This document shows, one piece after another, positions 9,579 to 23,270 of a DNA stretch of 64,000 bases. Source of the DNA: Protopterus annectens. Its lineage: Eukaryota; Chordata; Ceratodontiformes; Protopteridae. A model generated the notes under the pieces. The model saw only the letters and a program-made list of their open reading frames with translations, had not been told where the DNA came from and searched no databases. The DNA is taken from NCBI RefSeq assembly GCF_019279795.1, contig NC_056738.1:476281988-476345987 (forward strand). The letters run 5' to 3'. Both the position numbers and the translations under genes were made by a program. Numbering within the stretch: position 1 is the first letter of the stretch; every line of letters begins with the position of its first letter.

Positions 9579-12101
9579 CTAGAGGGACAGGGCTTTTAGC
9601 CTATCTGTGTAGGGTAGATGTTTGAGGCCCTGGATTCTCCTGGTGAGGAACCTCTGTGGTCTCTCAAGCTGCTGCATGTGCTTTGTGAGGTATATGCTGA
9701 AAGGGACATTGTACTCAATAATGGGTCTTATAATGGAAAAATACAGGGATGTTATGACTTCCTTGTCCCTAGATGAGATATCCTTTCTAATGATGTGGGC
9801 CATGTAGAAAGTTTTCAGTACAATGGAGGCAATATGGTGGTCAAAAGTCAGGTTGCTATCAACCTGGTGCTAAAGTCCCTCATGACTGATTGCATGCTTA
9901 GGACCTTGTTATTAATGTGATAATTTGTGGGGATGTCACACTCCCCAAATGAGATGAAGATGCATTTTTTGGCATTCAGTCTGTGGCCATGTTTCTGGCA
10001 TCAGTCATTTGTTTGGGTGAGACCCTCTTGAAGGATGTCTGCATCACTAGAGGAATTGATGACAATGCCCAGCTTGCAGTCATCTACAAACTTAATCAGT
10101 CATATTCCACTGGTTTTGGTCTATACATCAGAAAAGTATATGCCAAATAACAGAGGCCCCAAGACTGATCCCTGTGGTATGTAGCTTGTTATGGGTCTAA
10201 TGCTTGAGGTGGCTTTCCCTATTTTGACTAGGGGGGGTTTAAGTGATCCAGTTTGCTACCCATCTGGTAGCATACGGTTTGATACCAAGTTGATAGAGTT
10301 TGTCTATTATATCCAAGTGGAGAATGGTATCAAATGCGGTGTGCACCATTTTCCCCTCATCCATGGCTTTGGTAACAGTCTCAAAGAAGTCAAACAAATT
10401 TAACAGGCATGACCTCCCTTTGATGAAATCAAACTGTGTGGCTTCTACTGTTTGGAGGTTGCCAATGTCCTTGTTAATGAGGTCCATGATAATCCGTTCC
10501 ATGGCCTTACAGATCAGGCTAGTTAAGCTGATGGGTCTATAATTTCCTGGATCGATGAATGCTCCACCTTTGTGCAAAGGGATACCAGTGGCTATCCTCC
10601 ACTCCACTTGGACAAAACCAGTACTCAGGCTTTGGTTGAATAGGGTGCCTAATGGTGCTGCAAGTTCCTGCCAGAGTTCATGTAGGATGCAGCCTGGGAT
10701 GTTATCAGGTGCCATGGAGGCTGTATTTTTTGCCTTTGAGAGGGCAGTGATGACTTGCTCCCTAGAGATAAGGGGAGGGGGAAGGTGCTGGGGATGTCCT
10801 GATTTACTGATGGGGGACAGATGGGTGAAGTTTTCATTGAACCTGTCTGCCTGCAGGTTGGCTATATCTATGTCTTTTGTGCATGTAGTGTCCTTGACCA
10901 CCAGTTTTGAGCAGATCTCAGTGCTTCCTTTGAGATTGCAGACATATGTGAAGAAGGCCTTATGACTGTCTTTAGTAGATGCAACCAGTTTGGACTTGAA
11001 GTTTGCTTTGGAGGATTTCTGTAGTGCTCTTATTTGTTTGTTCAGGCTAAAGAGAGATTAATTCCAGTTAGGCACCTGCTCCTTCTTGGGCCTGGACAGC
11101 AATTTTTCCCTTTTATTATAGAGTTTATGTATTGCAGATGTCCACCAGACAGGCTTACTCTTCCTTGAAGAGGAGGATTTTTACCTGTCGGGTATTTCTG
11201 ATTCTATGCAGCTATATAAATGCTTGTATAGTACTTTGGTATAGGTTTGGACATTTGTGCCAGTTCCCATGGAGGGGGAGGGGGCTGTGATGCTGTTTAT
11301 ACCTTCCCTCAGGAGGTTGTAATCAGCTTTGGAGAAGTTTTTTTGTTTGAGTCTATCTAGGGGAATTGGGGGAGATGGCGACTTTGAAAGTGACCTCTTT
11401 GTACTTGGATCTTACCAGGGAGGGTGACACTGTAGGGATGCTGCAGTGGTTAATCATGTTGTTTAATACAAAGTCCAAGATATTATCACCTCTTGTGGGC
11501 ATGTTGACCAGCTGGTCCAAGGCATTTCCACTGACAAAATCAAGGAATTTCTAGTCATTTGTATTTTGACATGAGTAGTTCTTCCAATCTGTGGTTGGAT
11601 AGTTAAAGTTGCCCAGGATCAGGGTAAAGGGTTGAATCTTGATAGATTCGAAGAGGCCCAGATAGGTGGTGTGAGCACCTTGAGTCAAAATTGGGGGCCT
11701 GTAGCTAGCTATGATTTAAATAGGGGTCGTGTCAATGGTTAACTGTATGTGGAATGACTCCTGTGTGTCATAATGCTTGACTAGCCTGGAGGTGTATATG
11801 TCTTTAATATATATTGAAACTCCACCTCTTTTTGCTTTGCTGCCCATGGTTTGGGGTCTGAATGTATGATAGGATGAATAACCTGTTATGGCTGGGGTGC
11901 TCTCCACAGCTTTGAATCAGGTTCTGTGACTGCACAAATGTCAGAATCTTCCAGGGTTAAGAATGATTTCAATGAGTGTAGTTTCATGTTTAGACTCCTA
12001 GCATTTAGCAACATGACCTTTAATTTGCATTTTGATGAAATTTTCATGTTGGTAATTTTGACGTCATGGTATTGCCCAAAAAGGCAGTATGGGTGAGGCA
12101 A
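9579..12101 (-). pseudogene. CR1-like ORF2: endonuclease plus reverse transcriptase, broken
   Basis: Would nick the target and reverse-transcribe the LINE RNA. The endonuclease part begins 'KLKVMLLNARSLNMKLHS' (within 12,101-11,886) and continues in another frame at 11,907-11,716 ('KRGGVSIYIKD'). The RT is open at 10,901-10,239 with 'IPLHKGGAFIDPGNYRPISL'. Near 10,170 'QGSVLGPLLFGIYF' can be read after a frame change. The catalytic aspartates survive as 'FVDD' (10,079-10,090, minus strand). The C-terminal part at 9,803-9,579 has 'YFSIIRPIIEYNVPF'. Stops and frameshifts divide it into at least five pieces. Confidence 0.85.
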
Positions 12102-12119
12102 GAGCCTTTGCCAGAAGCC

Positions 12120-12830
12120 TGAATCTCAAGGGAAACAGATGCAGGCCATCTCTGGCAAAGCATAGTGGTCTATCGATCAGGCTGTCAGGTACTGGATCCC
12201 CTTGTAATGACAGCAGAAACTAAGCCAATTGTTTAAGTCAATCATTTTCTGTTTGTATTGTGGCATCATTCTGGGTGACAGCAGAATGCTGCTTAAGACT
12301 AGGAACATACCTGCCTGGGACACATATTCAGTGAGCTCAATCATGTCTCTCTTCAGATAGTCCAGCGAGGTACATCTCAATCATTCACACCAACATGGAC
12401 TATGACAGAGTCATAACAGTACCTGTTGTTGAGAGACTTGAGTGCATGTGTGATATGATGGATTCTGGCACCTGACAAACAACTACTCATGACTTTCTCT
12501 GTATCCAGCCTGATGAGGGGCACATATTTGTGCCTCACAACGGCGTCTCCTATGACTAATATGTTGGGTTTAGGGTTAGGCCTTAGTGGCTGTGAGATAC
12601 AGGTGTGTGGACTGTGTGTGGTGTGTGGGGTGGTGGGCTGTGGAATTTGCGCGTGTTTTTGCCTTGGAGGTTTCTTTTGTTTGGGTATGTTTTTGTTGAG
12701 GACCTCCACATATGTGGGTGTTTGTTGTGGAGATGTGGGTGGTGTTTGAGGTGTGGTGTTTATGTTGACAACCTTCACAGTGCCAGATATACTGGCGTGT
12801 GAGAGAGAAAACATAGACTCTAAGTTCTTA
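12120..12830 (-). pseudogene. CR1-like ORF1 with SGNH/GDSL-esterase-like domain, broken
   Basis: The N-terminal side has a 'CERC' cysteine pair (about 12,845, minus strand) and a Pro/Thr/Lys-rich linker. The esterase-like fold follows with 'NILVIGDAVVR' (block I) and 'VIVHVGVND' (block III, GxND). A frameshift near 12,380 moves the rest ('TSLDYLKRDMIELTEYVSQ', 'SPRMMPQYKQKM') to 12,380-12,177. In the family block I is usually GDS; here the nucleophile position reads Ala, so even unbroken this copy would probably lack hydrolase activity. Esterase-type ORF1 proteins are known in CR1 elements. Confidence 0.75.
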
Positions 12831-12870
12831 ATGTAATTACATCTCTCGCAAATTGTATTTCTAGGTGGTA

Positions 12871-13860
12871 GCAGTAGGGAGTATCCATGTACAAGAGACA
12901 GTTGCTGCTCTGTCTCAGGATGCCCATATCAACCAGACTGGCAGGAGAAGCCAAAGGAAATTTTCCATCCTTGTTGTCAGAATCTGAGGAAGAGAAGCCA
13001 GAGAGAACTAAGGGGTAAAGCGTGGAAGGCTGAAGATGAGTACTACTAGGCGATCACACAACTCACAGTATGAAAAAAATACAGTTAAAAAGTAATGAAA
13101 TGCAGTTAATCAGTAAATTGCTTTAAAGCAGTGCAAATGTGATAAATTAGCTATAAGACACAGATAAAAACAATAGGCATGTGCAAATGCAATAAAATAT
13201 GTGAAAATAAATGAAAGCACACTTACATTGGTCTTGGACCTTCAGGAATTTTCTAATATGTCCTAGAGGTGATTTACTTCAGCAGAACTTGGTTAAAACA
13301 AGCCCACACCAGCTCAAACACAGGGTTTAAATGCCACAAAAAAATAGATTTTAGTAACACAGAAATCTAGCCACTCCTGCTAGCCCCTGCTCTCATTAAC
13401 AATCACCTTGTACCAGACAAGCTCAAAGCAGCTCTGCTACTGTCACTAGCAGAGAACATAGGCCCCTACCAACACTTGATGGCTGCCAGAAACACAGAAG
13501 GCAAACACACAATGGTTGCCAGAAACACAGAAGGCAAAAACAAATAGCTCTGGATGCAGCAAACCTGTATCCAGACTTTGCTACTCAATTTAAGGGTTAG
13601 GTTAAGGGCACAGTAAAACTCTCAGAAAAGCACAGATTAACTACTTACAGACAAAAACAGAACTCACATTATGAAAAAAATACAGTTAAACAGTAATGAA
13701 CTCACAGCATGAAAAATACAGTAAAGCAGTAATGAAATGCAGTAAAATGCAGTTAAACAGTGATCAACTGCAGTAAATAGCAATGAAATATAATTAACAG
13801 TAATTTAATGCTGTGATAAAATGGTATGAGTCAGGAAGGTTTGCCTAGTTCTGCTTAAAT
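12871..13860. repeat. Short-motif repeats, possibly the LINE 5' UTR
   Basis: ACAGTTAAACAGTAATGAA-type words recur around 13,080-13,110 and 13,665-13,800, and CAGAAACACAGAAGGCAAA occurs twice at about 13,488-13,535. It directly precedes ORF1 of the minus-strand LINE. No coding potential seen. Confidence 0.4.
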
Positions 13861-16673
13861 GTAAAACAGTGTATAGACCTCACACTTTAAGAATTATTTA
13901 GTATTATTAAAATAACTTGAGGGTTATTTAGTCTTATCTAGTGAAATTAGAAAGTAAAAGATAGGAAGGCATCCAAATTTATTTCAAAAGGCTTAGTATT
14001 GTTGAATTGACTACAGGGAATGGGGAAACACAGTCTGTTTCTCAGCTTATGCCAGTAGCATAGAGGCATAAAGCCCTAACTTGTCCGGTACACATAGAAG
14101 CAGATAATCTTGGCAATGCGGATGGGCAAGGATAAAAGTCACAAATGATGAGAGCACTCAAAGTATAGTTACAGATCCACACAGAAGGTGAACAAGTAGG
14201 ACAGGGATTGGGATGTTAGAAACCACACATGATGAAAGTGGTAACACAAGAGAGTGAGGTCACTGATGTGATAATGGTGAAAGATGCTGGCAGCCATGGT
14301 GTGGGTTAACCCAGGCATTAGGCAGCAGCATGTTGACACAATCCATGGTATCACATCAAAAATGTATCAGTAAATTTATTTAGTCACATATTTGTAAATA
14401 CGCATGAATATTTTATTTTGATATAGTGCTATGTCTCTTGTAATTCTGACTAAACTGTTAAATGTCACTTTATACCCAAGTTATGACTGAAATTGGTCTC
14501 AGAACTGTCCCAAACCGCACATAAGCAAGAAAATAAATAATTCTGGGATTAGGTGAATTATTAATCATTCTATGTCTGCATTGTCTAACCCTTATGGCAC
14601 CAGGTAATCTGGTTGTGGTGTAAAATTCTTTCAGTGGGCCTAGCATTCACCTGGTGGCATGAGGAACTTTGTATGCTCTGGGGTGTACTATATCATTACA
14701 TCTAAGAAATTATCAAAACTATGCCATTCACTGTCATGAGACATACACATTATGTCCCTCTTGAGCCTCTGTGAGGGCTTCTGGGCAAGTTAGCCCAGAG
14801 ATGTCCAAACGTTGGCCTAGAAAGTTTTGGGCCACCTCACAGAATGTGTAGGATTATATGTGTTAACTAGTCAATTGTTATAGAATAGATCCTATTTTCC
14901 CAATGTTAGTTTTCTCCAACTATCCCTTCTGTAATGTGTATTAAACCTTGGAAGCCTAGTTTATGAAGGAGTTTTATTTACCCTTGCAGGATGTTTCCCT
15001 TTTTACTACAAATGTGTGGCTATAGAATTAGTACATATAAGCAACGGGTAGGGCAGCAAAGTCACCAATGGGGAGAGTGCAGGGGGGGGGTCTTACCCCC
15101 TGCAAATGAAATTATGTTTTTTAATATGACTTTTTGTGTCAGGAATTGTTACTTGATCCTTTGGGCTGGATAAGTTTACATTTGACTGGCTTGAAGTCAA
15201 TTTATCTAAGTGAAACCAAACTGTCTACATGCTGCACAAAGCTTGTACCAAGCCCTCTCTATTGTATAGGTGCCAACAACTTCCTGTTCAGAAATCTGGT
15301 TAACCTCTCTCATTGGTGTTGCCAGAGTTATTGGAGCCTATCATACAGCTGCTCCAATAATTGCTCTCTTTTCTTGCCAGTAAACATTGTGTTCTTTAGC
15401 ATGAGTTTTGCTCCGGCCTCTAGCAATCTGTATCAGGGTTAAACTTATTAAATTTCTGTGCATTTTGTTATTCCTGCCATTTGTAAGCACGACATGACTT
15501 ACTCACATTTTGAAATTGCACATAATACTGCTAGTTTGATTTGCATGCAACCTTGCTTCATTTATATTTGCTGGTGTTAAACTTTAAAGGATTGTGCAAC
15601 GTGTTTTCTGAACTTCATACCATTACTCAGTATATGATGTGACTGTCATAATGCACAGTACATGCTGCACAAGCTGTTTCTTTTTCTGACCCAAGATTTT
15701 CAAATTTGTTCTTATCAATGGTTGTTTATTATTTTGCCCACTCTGAAGACTGAACTAAAATCAAACTTAGTCATGTTTCATTAAAATGATTCTTCCATCA
15801 TAAAATAAACATACAAACTGTCAGCTGTGTGCTAACAAAAACTTTCTTAAATAACAAATAGAATTAAATTAAACAGTTGTCCTTGTTTGTTATGCTGTTC
15901 CTTTAGAAATTAATTAGTAACATCAGAATTGTGTATTTTCTTACAGCTGTTTCTAATCATTCTATTATAAATCTACAAACTTACATTTTCTTTGTCATTA
16001 GATTACTTATTCTAGATATACAGATGGCTCAATAAGTGAACTCCAAGTTTTGAAACAAGATTATTTTTCATCACGTAGACAGAATCGCATCCTGTGAGGA
16101 GAAGACACTGCTGTATTATACATTGCTGCTTCTCTGCTTATAGCATCCTCTTATGCAAAAATTAGTGTTTCATTTGTATACCAGTGGTAGCTATACTCAG
16201 AGCCAGATCATGGTCAAACAGGGCCCTTAGCAGGGTAATTGACTGGGGCTCCCAACAACCCCCACCTAACCCCCCACAGCCATTCCAGTGTCCCATTACT
16301 TGGCTATTTCTCCCCGGTTACCATAAGCACTGTTCAAACCTGTCAGTGTGCATACTATTTTCATCTACAATTATTACAGATATTTGAATTTAACTTAAAA
16401 CCTTTATTTCAGGTTTTATAGCACAAACACTGTTAGACATTTGCAAAATAAAACAATACAGTCTCACAATAAAAACACCCTTGGCATCAACAGTAAACTT
16501 CCCTACCCTTGAAAATCACATTCATTAAAACAGCATTGAAGCCCACATTTATAGAAAATACATCTGGCCAGTGGCGGATTAAGCTTACTTTTGGACTGTT
16601 TTCAAACCATAGGCCCTTTGCACACATTTAGGACCATGAGCATTTTCTTTGGTTCATCTTCCTGATTGTAATA

Positions 16674-16676
<3 letters not shown>
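13861..16676. other. Intergenic, nothing recognised
   Basis: Mostly AT-rich. A G-run/C-run hairpin (GCAGGGGGGGG...CCCCCTGC) lies near 15,078-15,105. No supported gene. Confidence 0.4.

Positions 16677-16739
<63 letters not shown>
16677..16739. repeat. (TA)n microsatellite
   Basis: About 31 uninterrupted TA units. Confidence 0.97.
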
Positions 16740-16741
<2 letters not shown>

Positions 16742-17538
16742 ATTTTTTTTGCATAACACAGCACCACTTGTTAGAGTGTGTTTTAAATTTGTAGTTTTGA
16801 ACATTTTACCAGTAAACAAAACATGTGAACCATATAACAAAACTGCCCATTTCAGAACATTTCAACTATAAAAGGCTACTCAAACTTCTGTCCACAAATA
16901 TTAGACAATATGCACAATCTATGCACAAGTAAAAGTCATCTGAATAATACCACATTAAAGAAATCTGTGTTTCAGTATTTCATCTATACACTCAGTACCT
17001 GCTGCCCTTGAAGAATAAATTGCGTACGTTACATTAAAAAAAAAGAAAAAGATACACTGCTAATATTGCAATAGAGAATGGATGGGAAACCAACAGATTC
17101 ATAGTTACAAGGCATCTCATTCAAAGGAGGACACACTCAAGACTCCAGTACTCCACCCTTCCCTTAAAGTACAGCACAGTATCAGCAATCCATCTACAGG
17201 GTGTTGGAGTAGAACCCACAGACTTCTGCATCAAAACAAGTGTGCTGTCTGTTGTACTACTAACACTGCTTTCAAATTCTCTAACATAAATTGTAATGAC
17301 CATTTGCTTTACAAAACAGTTGCACATTGTAAAAAGACTTGGTATGAGCAGCAGTAAACTTCTCTTCCCTTGAAGTTCAGAAATCCTTCCAAATATAATG
17401 AAACTCAGAATTCCTTGAAAATGGACTGAAACTAATAGCCTCATAGTTATTATACAATATTCAGCCTCTTGTCTCTTTTAACTAAGGTACTGAATTTGAG
17501 AATGAGCCTGGTTCTAACCTGTCACCCTTAACTAGGGC

Positions 17539-17540
<2 letters not shown>
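16740..17540. other. Intergenic, nothing recognised
   Basis: AT-rich. Small open frames on both strands lack family features. Confidence 0.4.
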
Positions 17541-17581
<41 letters not shown>

Positions 17582-17605
17582 ACACGCACGCACGCACACA
17601 CACAT

Positions 17606-17645
<40 letters not shown>
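17541..17645. repeat. (CA)n microsatellite with CG interruptions
   Basis: CA repeats interrupted by a short ACGC run near 17,585-17,596. Confidence 0.97.
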
Positions 17646-17648
<3 letters not shown>

Positions 17649-20600
17649 TCTTCTTAATTCTCAGCTAACCTATAGTGTAATTTTCATCTATGCTGTTTGC
17701 TTCAAAATAGCACAAGCTCCTCTTTGTTTAAGTTTAAATGTGTGCGCATCATACTAAAGACTCACAGATGGATGCTACTAAGGACACACTCTGTGTACAT
17801 TGCATTTCTTCTTTAAGGATGCATGCAGAGTGCAACTTTGTGTCAGTCCCCCAGCCAGTGCCCTCCTAAGCCAGTAGGCTCTAGGCTACTGCTTTGGTCA
17901 CTTAGTGCTGGTTCTGGTTCTGGCTATACTTGCTAAATGTAGACCCATTGCCATTGCATACCTGGAACACCATCTGCTCATATTCTACCCTGTTTAAAAT
18001 TGCCAGCACTATTTCAGTTTTACAAGGCCCCTTACCAAAAAATTATCTGGTACTTCCAGACTGCTACAAGTCACAGAATGAATTCCTTCCCAAAATATCA
18101 GAAACAAATGGTAACCTCAGTTTTCCCATCTTACCCAACACCCCTTCTACAGCCTATCTTTCCAATCTCATATTTATTTTATTACTATAATGCCTCCAAC
18201 TGCCATATTTACTTCACTCTTTCAAGTATTTTATAGTCTTAGGTTGCTATCAAATGTTTGTCCTCTTTAATTATTCACTGTTATTTTTTTTCTAACAGAA
18301 CCCTGAGTCAAAGTGTACCTGTCTGGGCAAGTAGTTGTTTTTAAATTTAAAATACCTTGGACAATGTCACCAAAACAGGAACATAAAACAGAACATGTGG
18401 TGTAATGAATGTGATGGGAGGGGTTGCCAAAGGGTGTTATTGAATATATATAGTAGAGAAACATGCTGAAGGAAAGAATTGTTTATATATATATATGGGT
18501 GCCACTATTCTGCTCAGGGGTAAAGGTAAAACTAAATAAATGAAAAAAATAAACAAGCCTAACACTGTACTAGTAATTGTAATTTTAACAGTACTGATTA
18601 GAATATTTATCAGATACAAACTAATGCACATTGGTCAAAGCACAGCTTTATATTTCTTGGCTGTCAAGTGACAGTAACATTTTCAGCTCATTCTACTCCG
18701 ATCCTATCAAGGACGTATGAAAGATACAGCCAAATCTGATAATTTACCTTCTAAAGTAACTGCCACAAGGCAACATTCAGTGCTCAGAACCACCTGTTTC
18801 ATTTTCTGCCGCCAAAAGCCCGTCAAACTGATGACATGAGGATCAAGGTGTACACATGTTGCATTTAAATGATTTGTTTTTCACAAAGCCTTTTGCTAGT
18901 ACATTTTGTTTGTGTTTTCACAAAACAATGTCTTACCACTATCTAGACTTGCTTTAAAAGTAATCTGATGCTCAGTGTAACCGGCATTGCTCCTTTTTAT
19001 GGTGTTCATTTATAAAATGTTTTTTTGAGGCAAAAGCATGTCAATCATATTTTATTTTCACATGGTTTAAACAGGAAATGGCAGTGTTAGTCAATCGGTA
19101 AAAGGTCTGCTGTTTCATATTTTCTTCATATTTTGAATGAAGTAGATAGTATTTACATGAATGTGCCCCCCAACAATATACAGTACATATGAAAGCCTCG
19201 AGAAGCATATTGTCTGCTTTTCATGCAAATATGCAAACAAAATCTGAGCAGGACTTTCAAGAAAGGCCACATTATAGGCACAAAGTGCATTTTCGATCTT
19301 CTTTAACACACTGTATGAAGAGTTGTGACCAGGCGCTCACATTGCTTTACAAAGGAATCATTGAAACAGTTCAAATTCTGAAATGTCATTACATCATTGT
19401 TAAAATTATATTCTAATTACAAATACCAAAAAACACTACAATGTCTTTACTAGCACATACTCAAAGAACTTATGTCAAATCCTAAAAATAGGCTGGAACA
19501 GTAGTGATGTATTTTCTAGGCTTTTTTTCATTTATTGTGGTAATTCTGACAAATTATAACTTACAAAGCTACCATAAGACATTGCCATATGCTGTTGTAT
19601 CATGAACCCTGTCTGACTAGTACATATGCTTATACTTTGACAAGTGACATTGTTTAAAGAAATGTTATAAAATATGTTGGAACCTACAATCCATAGTGTA
19701 AACCCACTAATTAGAAGTCCCAGTCTTGTATAATTCTCCCTATGTGAAGGTACTCAGAAACCACAAATGATGCAACATCTTAAACTATGCATATTTTCCC
19801 AATCAAAAATTACCTCATAGTGGAGACAGCAGCAATGATTCAATCACACCTAGAACAGGTCATGAAAGCATAACAGGTCCTAATCATATTACATCATGCT
19901 CTGTGTCTCAAACAAAATAACTGGACCTGCAAGAATTTCTAAACAGCCAGAACCGAAGAATTGTTTTAAATATAACAACTGGATATGTAGGATTTCCAAA
20001 TAGCCAGTACATATGAACTATTCAATAGTTTCATATGGTCTTCAAGTGGTTCCTCTGATCTAGTCATACACTGTAAAACTAGACAATATAGAGGATAATT
20101 TTCTGTCTGTCTAGAATGGGTCAGCAAATCCCTTTTCCCATTTTTCATTTCGCATATTGTTTTTTGGCATTGTATATCTTGTATATTTAGTTGATTCAAA
20201 CCGCAAACTTTTTGCTTACTCACATCCCTGGTATACAGAATAGTGCATACTGTTTTTTTTTAATGGCAAATGGAAAGAAGTGTCTAAAGTTATTCAAGTT
20301 GGGATTTTTCTTCTTATGGCAGTATTATAGTATTGCAAAAAGATCTTTGGAACTAGCTACTACTCTACAAAATCTATGGTAATATGGGAAAATATATTAG
20401 CATATTGATAATTTCCTTGAACTCCATGCATATAATTCTTGAAATGCAGAGATACTCAGAAGGCTGTCTTATAAACATGGCTATATCCAGGCATATATCA
20501 AACACACCAGGGAATATACATTTTAAGCTTTATTTATCTGAGATCTGAATGAACAACTGCAGCTGTGATTGTGAATTTGAGACATTTAGTCAAATTTCTA

Positions 20601-21785
20601 GTTTAACCTCTTAATTACAATTGCAGGATAAACTGTCTAGTAAAATATGCAATTCTGAGCATGTATGTTGTCAAGAATAACATACAATAAACAGCACAGA
20701 AAAGGCATGCGTTCTAGAAGCAGGCAGTATAAGCAGTACTGAACATGTATGATGTCTATTGAACATGCATTATCTGGTCAGTTGTGATGTCACACTGAGA
20801 AGTGCGCTTTGAAAGTTGATATACTTCAGTGTACAATTTGGTGGACAAGTCAAAAAATCCTGACTACAACCCATGTTGTTAATACATAGAAATATGCACT
20901 ATAGAGGAACTAAAAGTAGCCACCAAGTAGCGATATCTGAGCCAACAATCAGGTTTATTCCCACATGTGCTGAGTTAAACATGTGGCATTCTTTTGCAGT
21001 GGGAGAGCAGGTCATCTAGGTATTGCAGACATTGTCCAGGCATAAAAAGACCCAAAACCTGAGTTTGTCTAAGTAAGTCTAGTGATTATGGGACCTCCTA
21101 TGCATGAGAAAATGTCAACAATATGTGCCATTTTTAATTTTGAAGCTGTTTGTGTTCGACTGATCCTGACCAATGGGTGCAGATGACTTTTTTTATAATT
21201 GTCCAGTGTGGTAAGTAGTAAGACAAAGCATTTGTGTAGTTTGTTGAAAAAAAGATGAGGTGTGCGTTGCTACTAGGACCTTAAAGAGCATACCATTAAC
21301 AAAGAAAATCAGAAGGTGCTGATGGATAGAAAAGGGAAAACACCTTTAGCCACAAGAAGGAGCCTTCCTTAATGGGACATTTGCAATGAAGTTACAGATG
21401 CAAAACAAAATTCACTAGTCCAAGCTGGAAACTAATTAATGTCAAACCAGGTCCCCTTCTATTCACATACTAAATACGATACTCAAAATAATCTTGTAGA
21501 AAAAGATTAAAGATGAATTAAACTGCTTTCCTTCTACAAAACTTTACTCAAATTGTAAATGAAGGAACTAAACCAAACTCCATTTCAGGTAATTTTGTAT
21601 TACTTGACATTGTTATTACCAATATTATAGACAAACTTTCACACCCCCATATTCTATCTCACTCTCTGAGTGATCACTACTCCAGAGTAACCTACTGGTC
21701 ATTCTTGGCACCTACTCACCCCAGATACATATTATTTTAACACATTATATACCAGATTTCTGGCAAGACCTTAGACTTGACTCTA
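17646..21785. other. Intergenic, nothing recognised
   Basis: About 4 kb of AT-rich DNA without long open frames or repeats shared with the rest of the window. It may be single-copy host sequence. Confidence 0.4.
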
Positions 21786-22041
<256 letters not shown>

Positions 22042-22303
22042 TTATTCAAATCTAACAGCCACGTTTTCTGCTTCTTTAAACTTTTTATCAAGAACTTTGA
22101 ACAAATTATTTACTCTGAAAAAAGAAAGATAATGATAAAATAATGTCACTTCTGTAGTGGCTGAGCTTAGAAATGAAATAAGAATCCAGAAACAGAGCTT
22201 AGAAAATTTGGAAAAACAATTCCAATGATACATGCAGTCATTACAACTTTTCGTAACTAAACCAACAATATCTGAAATAATACCAATATTGCTAAAAGTA
22301 CAT

Positions 22304-22320
22304 GGGCAGGATTCACGAAG
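22304..22320 (+). repeat. Left terminal inverted repeat
   Basis: GGGCAGGATTCACGAAG, identical over 17 bases to the reverse complement of the right end. Preceded by CAT. Confidence 0.85.
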
Positions 22321-22355
22321 CCTCCGTGTAAGAGTTATAACTCATACACGGAGGC
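22320..22355. repeat. Left subterminal hairpin
   Basis: GCCTCCGTGTA (22,320-22,330) and its reverse complement TACACGGAGGC (22,345-22,355) around a 14-nt loop, directly after the TIR. TCCATGTAAGA words recur at 22,433 and 22,533. Probable binding sites of transposase or Myb-like protein. Confidence 0.7.
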
Positions 22356-22639
22356 TGCAGTTAAACGGAGTGATGTCAGCATGCTCTGCATATTCATGAG
22401 AGCATGCTGAATCACACCTAAGGCTAACACGGTCCATGTAAGACAGTAGGAGGCGTATCCGTAGGCCGAGCCCTGTAAGCGGACACGCCCCCAGAAGAGG
22501 AAAAGTGCCCAAAGTAAACACCCATGACACAGTCCATGTAAAAGTGAATAAACACAACACAACACATGCCCCCACAGACTACGAACATAAAATGTACAAA
22601 TGAACATCTCATAATTTTTTTTGAAATTGTAAAGATGTT

Positions 22640-23210
22640 TAACCGTGAGTGCTCTCGTTTGCGTGGGCGTGCCCGTAGCGCAGCTACAGTTAGCAGTCAG
22701 TGGGAAAGCATATAAGAACTAAATATGCAAAGTAAGCCAAGAAGCAATAGCGTAGCAATAGAGATGTTGGCTGAAGAGCAGGCGTTCATGGTTCGAGCCC
22801 CCACAACACCAATTTTTATTTTTAGCAAAATAAGCACGAAACAAGTCCCTGACAAATATGTACACATAAAATCACATTTTATGTAAAATGTAATGAAATA
22901 GCCCATTCATATTGAAGAAATGTGAGGTAACAAAACAATAAAAAATGCCAGATGTGCCCATAGCTGAGCTACAGTTTAACAGGGTGAGTGCATCTGCCCG
23001 AAGGTGAGCAGTGGTTTAACTGGTGCAAAATGAGTGCCCGTTACTGAGCAGTGGTTTAACACGCTAAAGCTATGTGCCCCTAACTGAGCTGAGCATAATT
23101 TGCGTGCTGATAGCTAAATGAGGCTTAATCCTGCGTACCCCATTTGTGCGGAGCTGCGCACCGCGCAAACAAGCTAACCGACGGGCAACGTTGAGCAAGC
23201 CATATCAAAA
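22640..23210. promoter_or_regulatory. Left subterminal CG-containing repeat cluster
   Basis: Repeated GTGCCCGTTACTGAGC, CAGTGGTTTAAC, TAACTGAGCT and GCGCACCGCGCAAAC-type words, unusually CpG-rich for the window. Similar clusters sit at 26,137-26,275, 50,430-50,710 and 62,215-62,465, always upstream of a Harbinger gene. Confidence 0.5.
22742..22811 (+). other. tRNA-like module
   Basis: A-box-like TAGCGTAGCAATAGAG near 22,748-22,763 and B-box GGTTCGAGCCC at 22,790-22,800, 30-40 bp apart as in a tRNA. It ends in ACACCA. Stem pairing is poor, so it is tRNA-derived rather than a working tRNA gene. Confidence 0.45.
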
Positions 23211-23270
23211 CTGCCTTTACACAGACACACTCCTCAGCTTGTCTAGACAGTCATAAAAATTAAAAAGTAG

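Larger units (their letters stand above)
9158..12870 (-). mobile_element. CR1-like non-LTR retrotransposon (LINE), near complete but broken
   Basis: Reading on the minus strand: ORF1 with an esterase-like domain (about 12,830-12,120), ORF2 with an apurinic-type endonuclease (about 12,101-11,710), a linker, RT (about 10,950-9,580), then a 3' UTR ending at about 9,158 with TAGCCTAGTAACTTCCTATG. The esterase ORF1 and short 3' terminal repeats fit the CR1 branch. At least seven other pieces of the same family occur in the window, so it was a very active family here. The 5' end is uncertain; repetitive sequence up to about 13,860 may be its 5' UTR. Confidence 0.85.

Noticed and set aside
22742..22811. 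Functional tRNA gene
   Set aside because: A- and B-box-like words are present but acceptor and T-stem pairing is poor, so it is listed only as a tRNA-like module.
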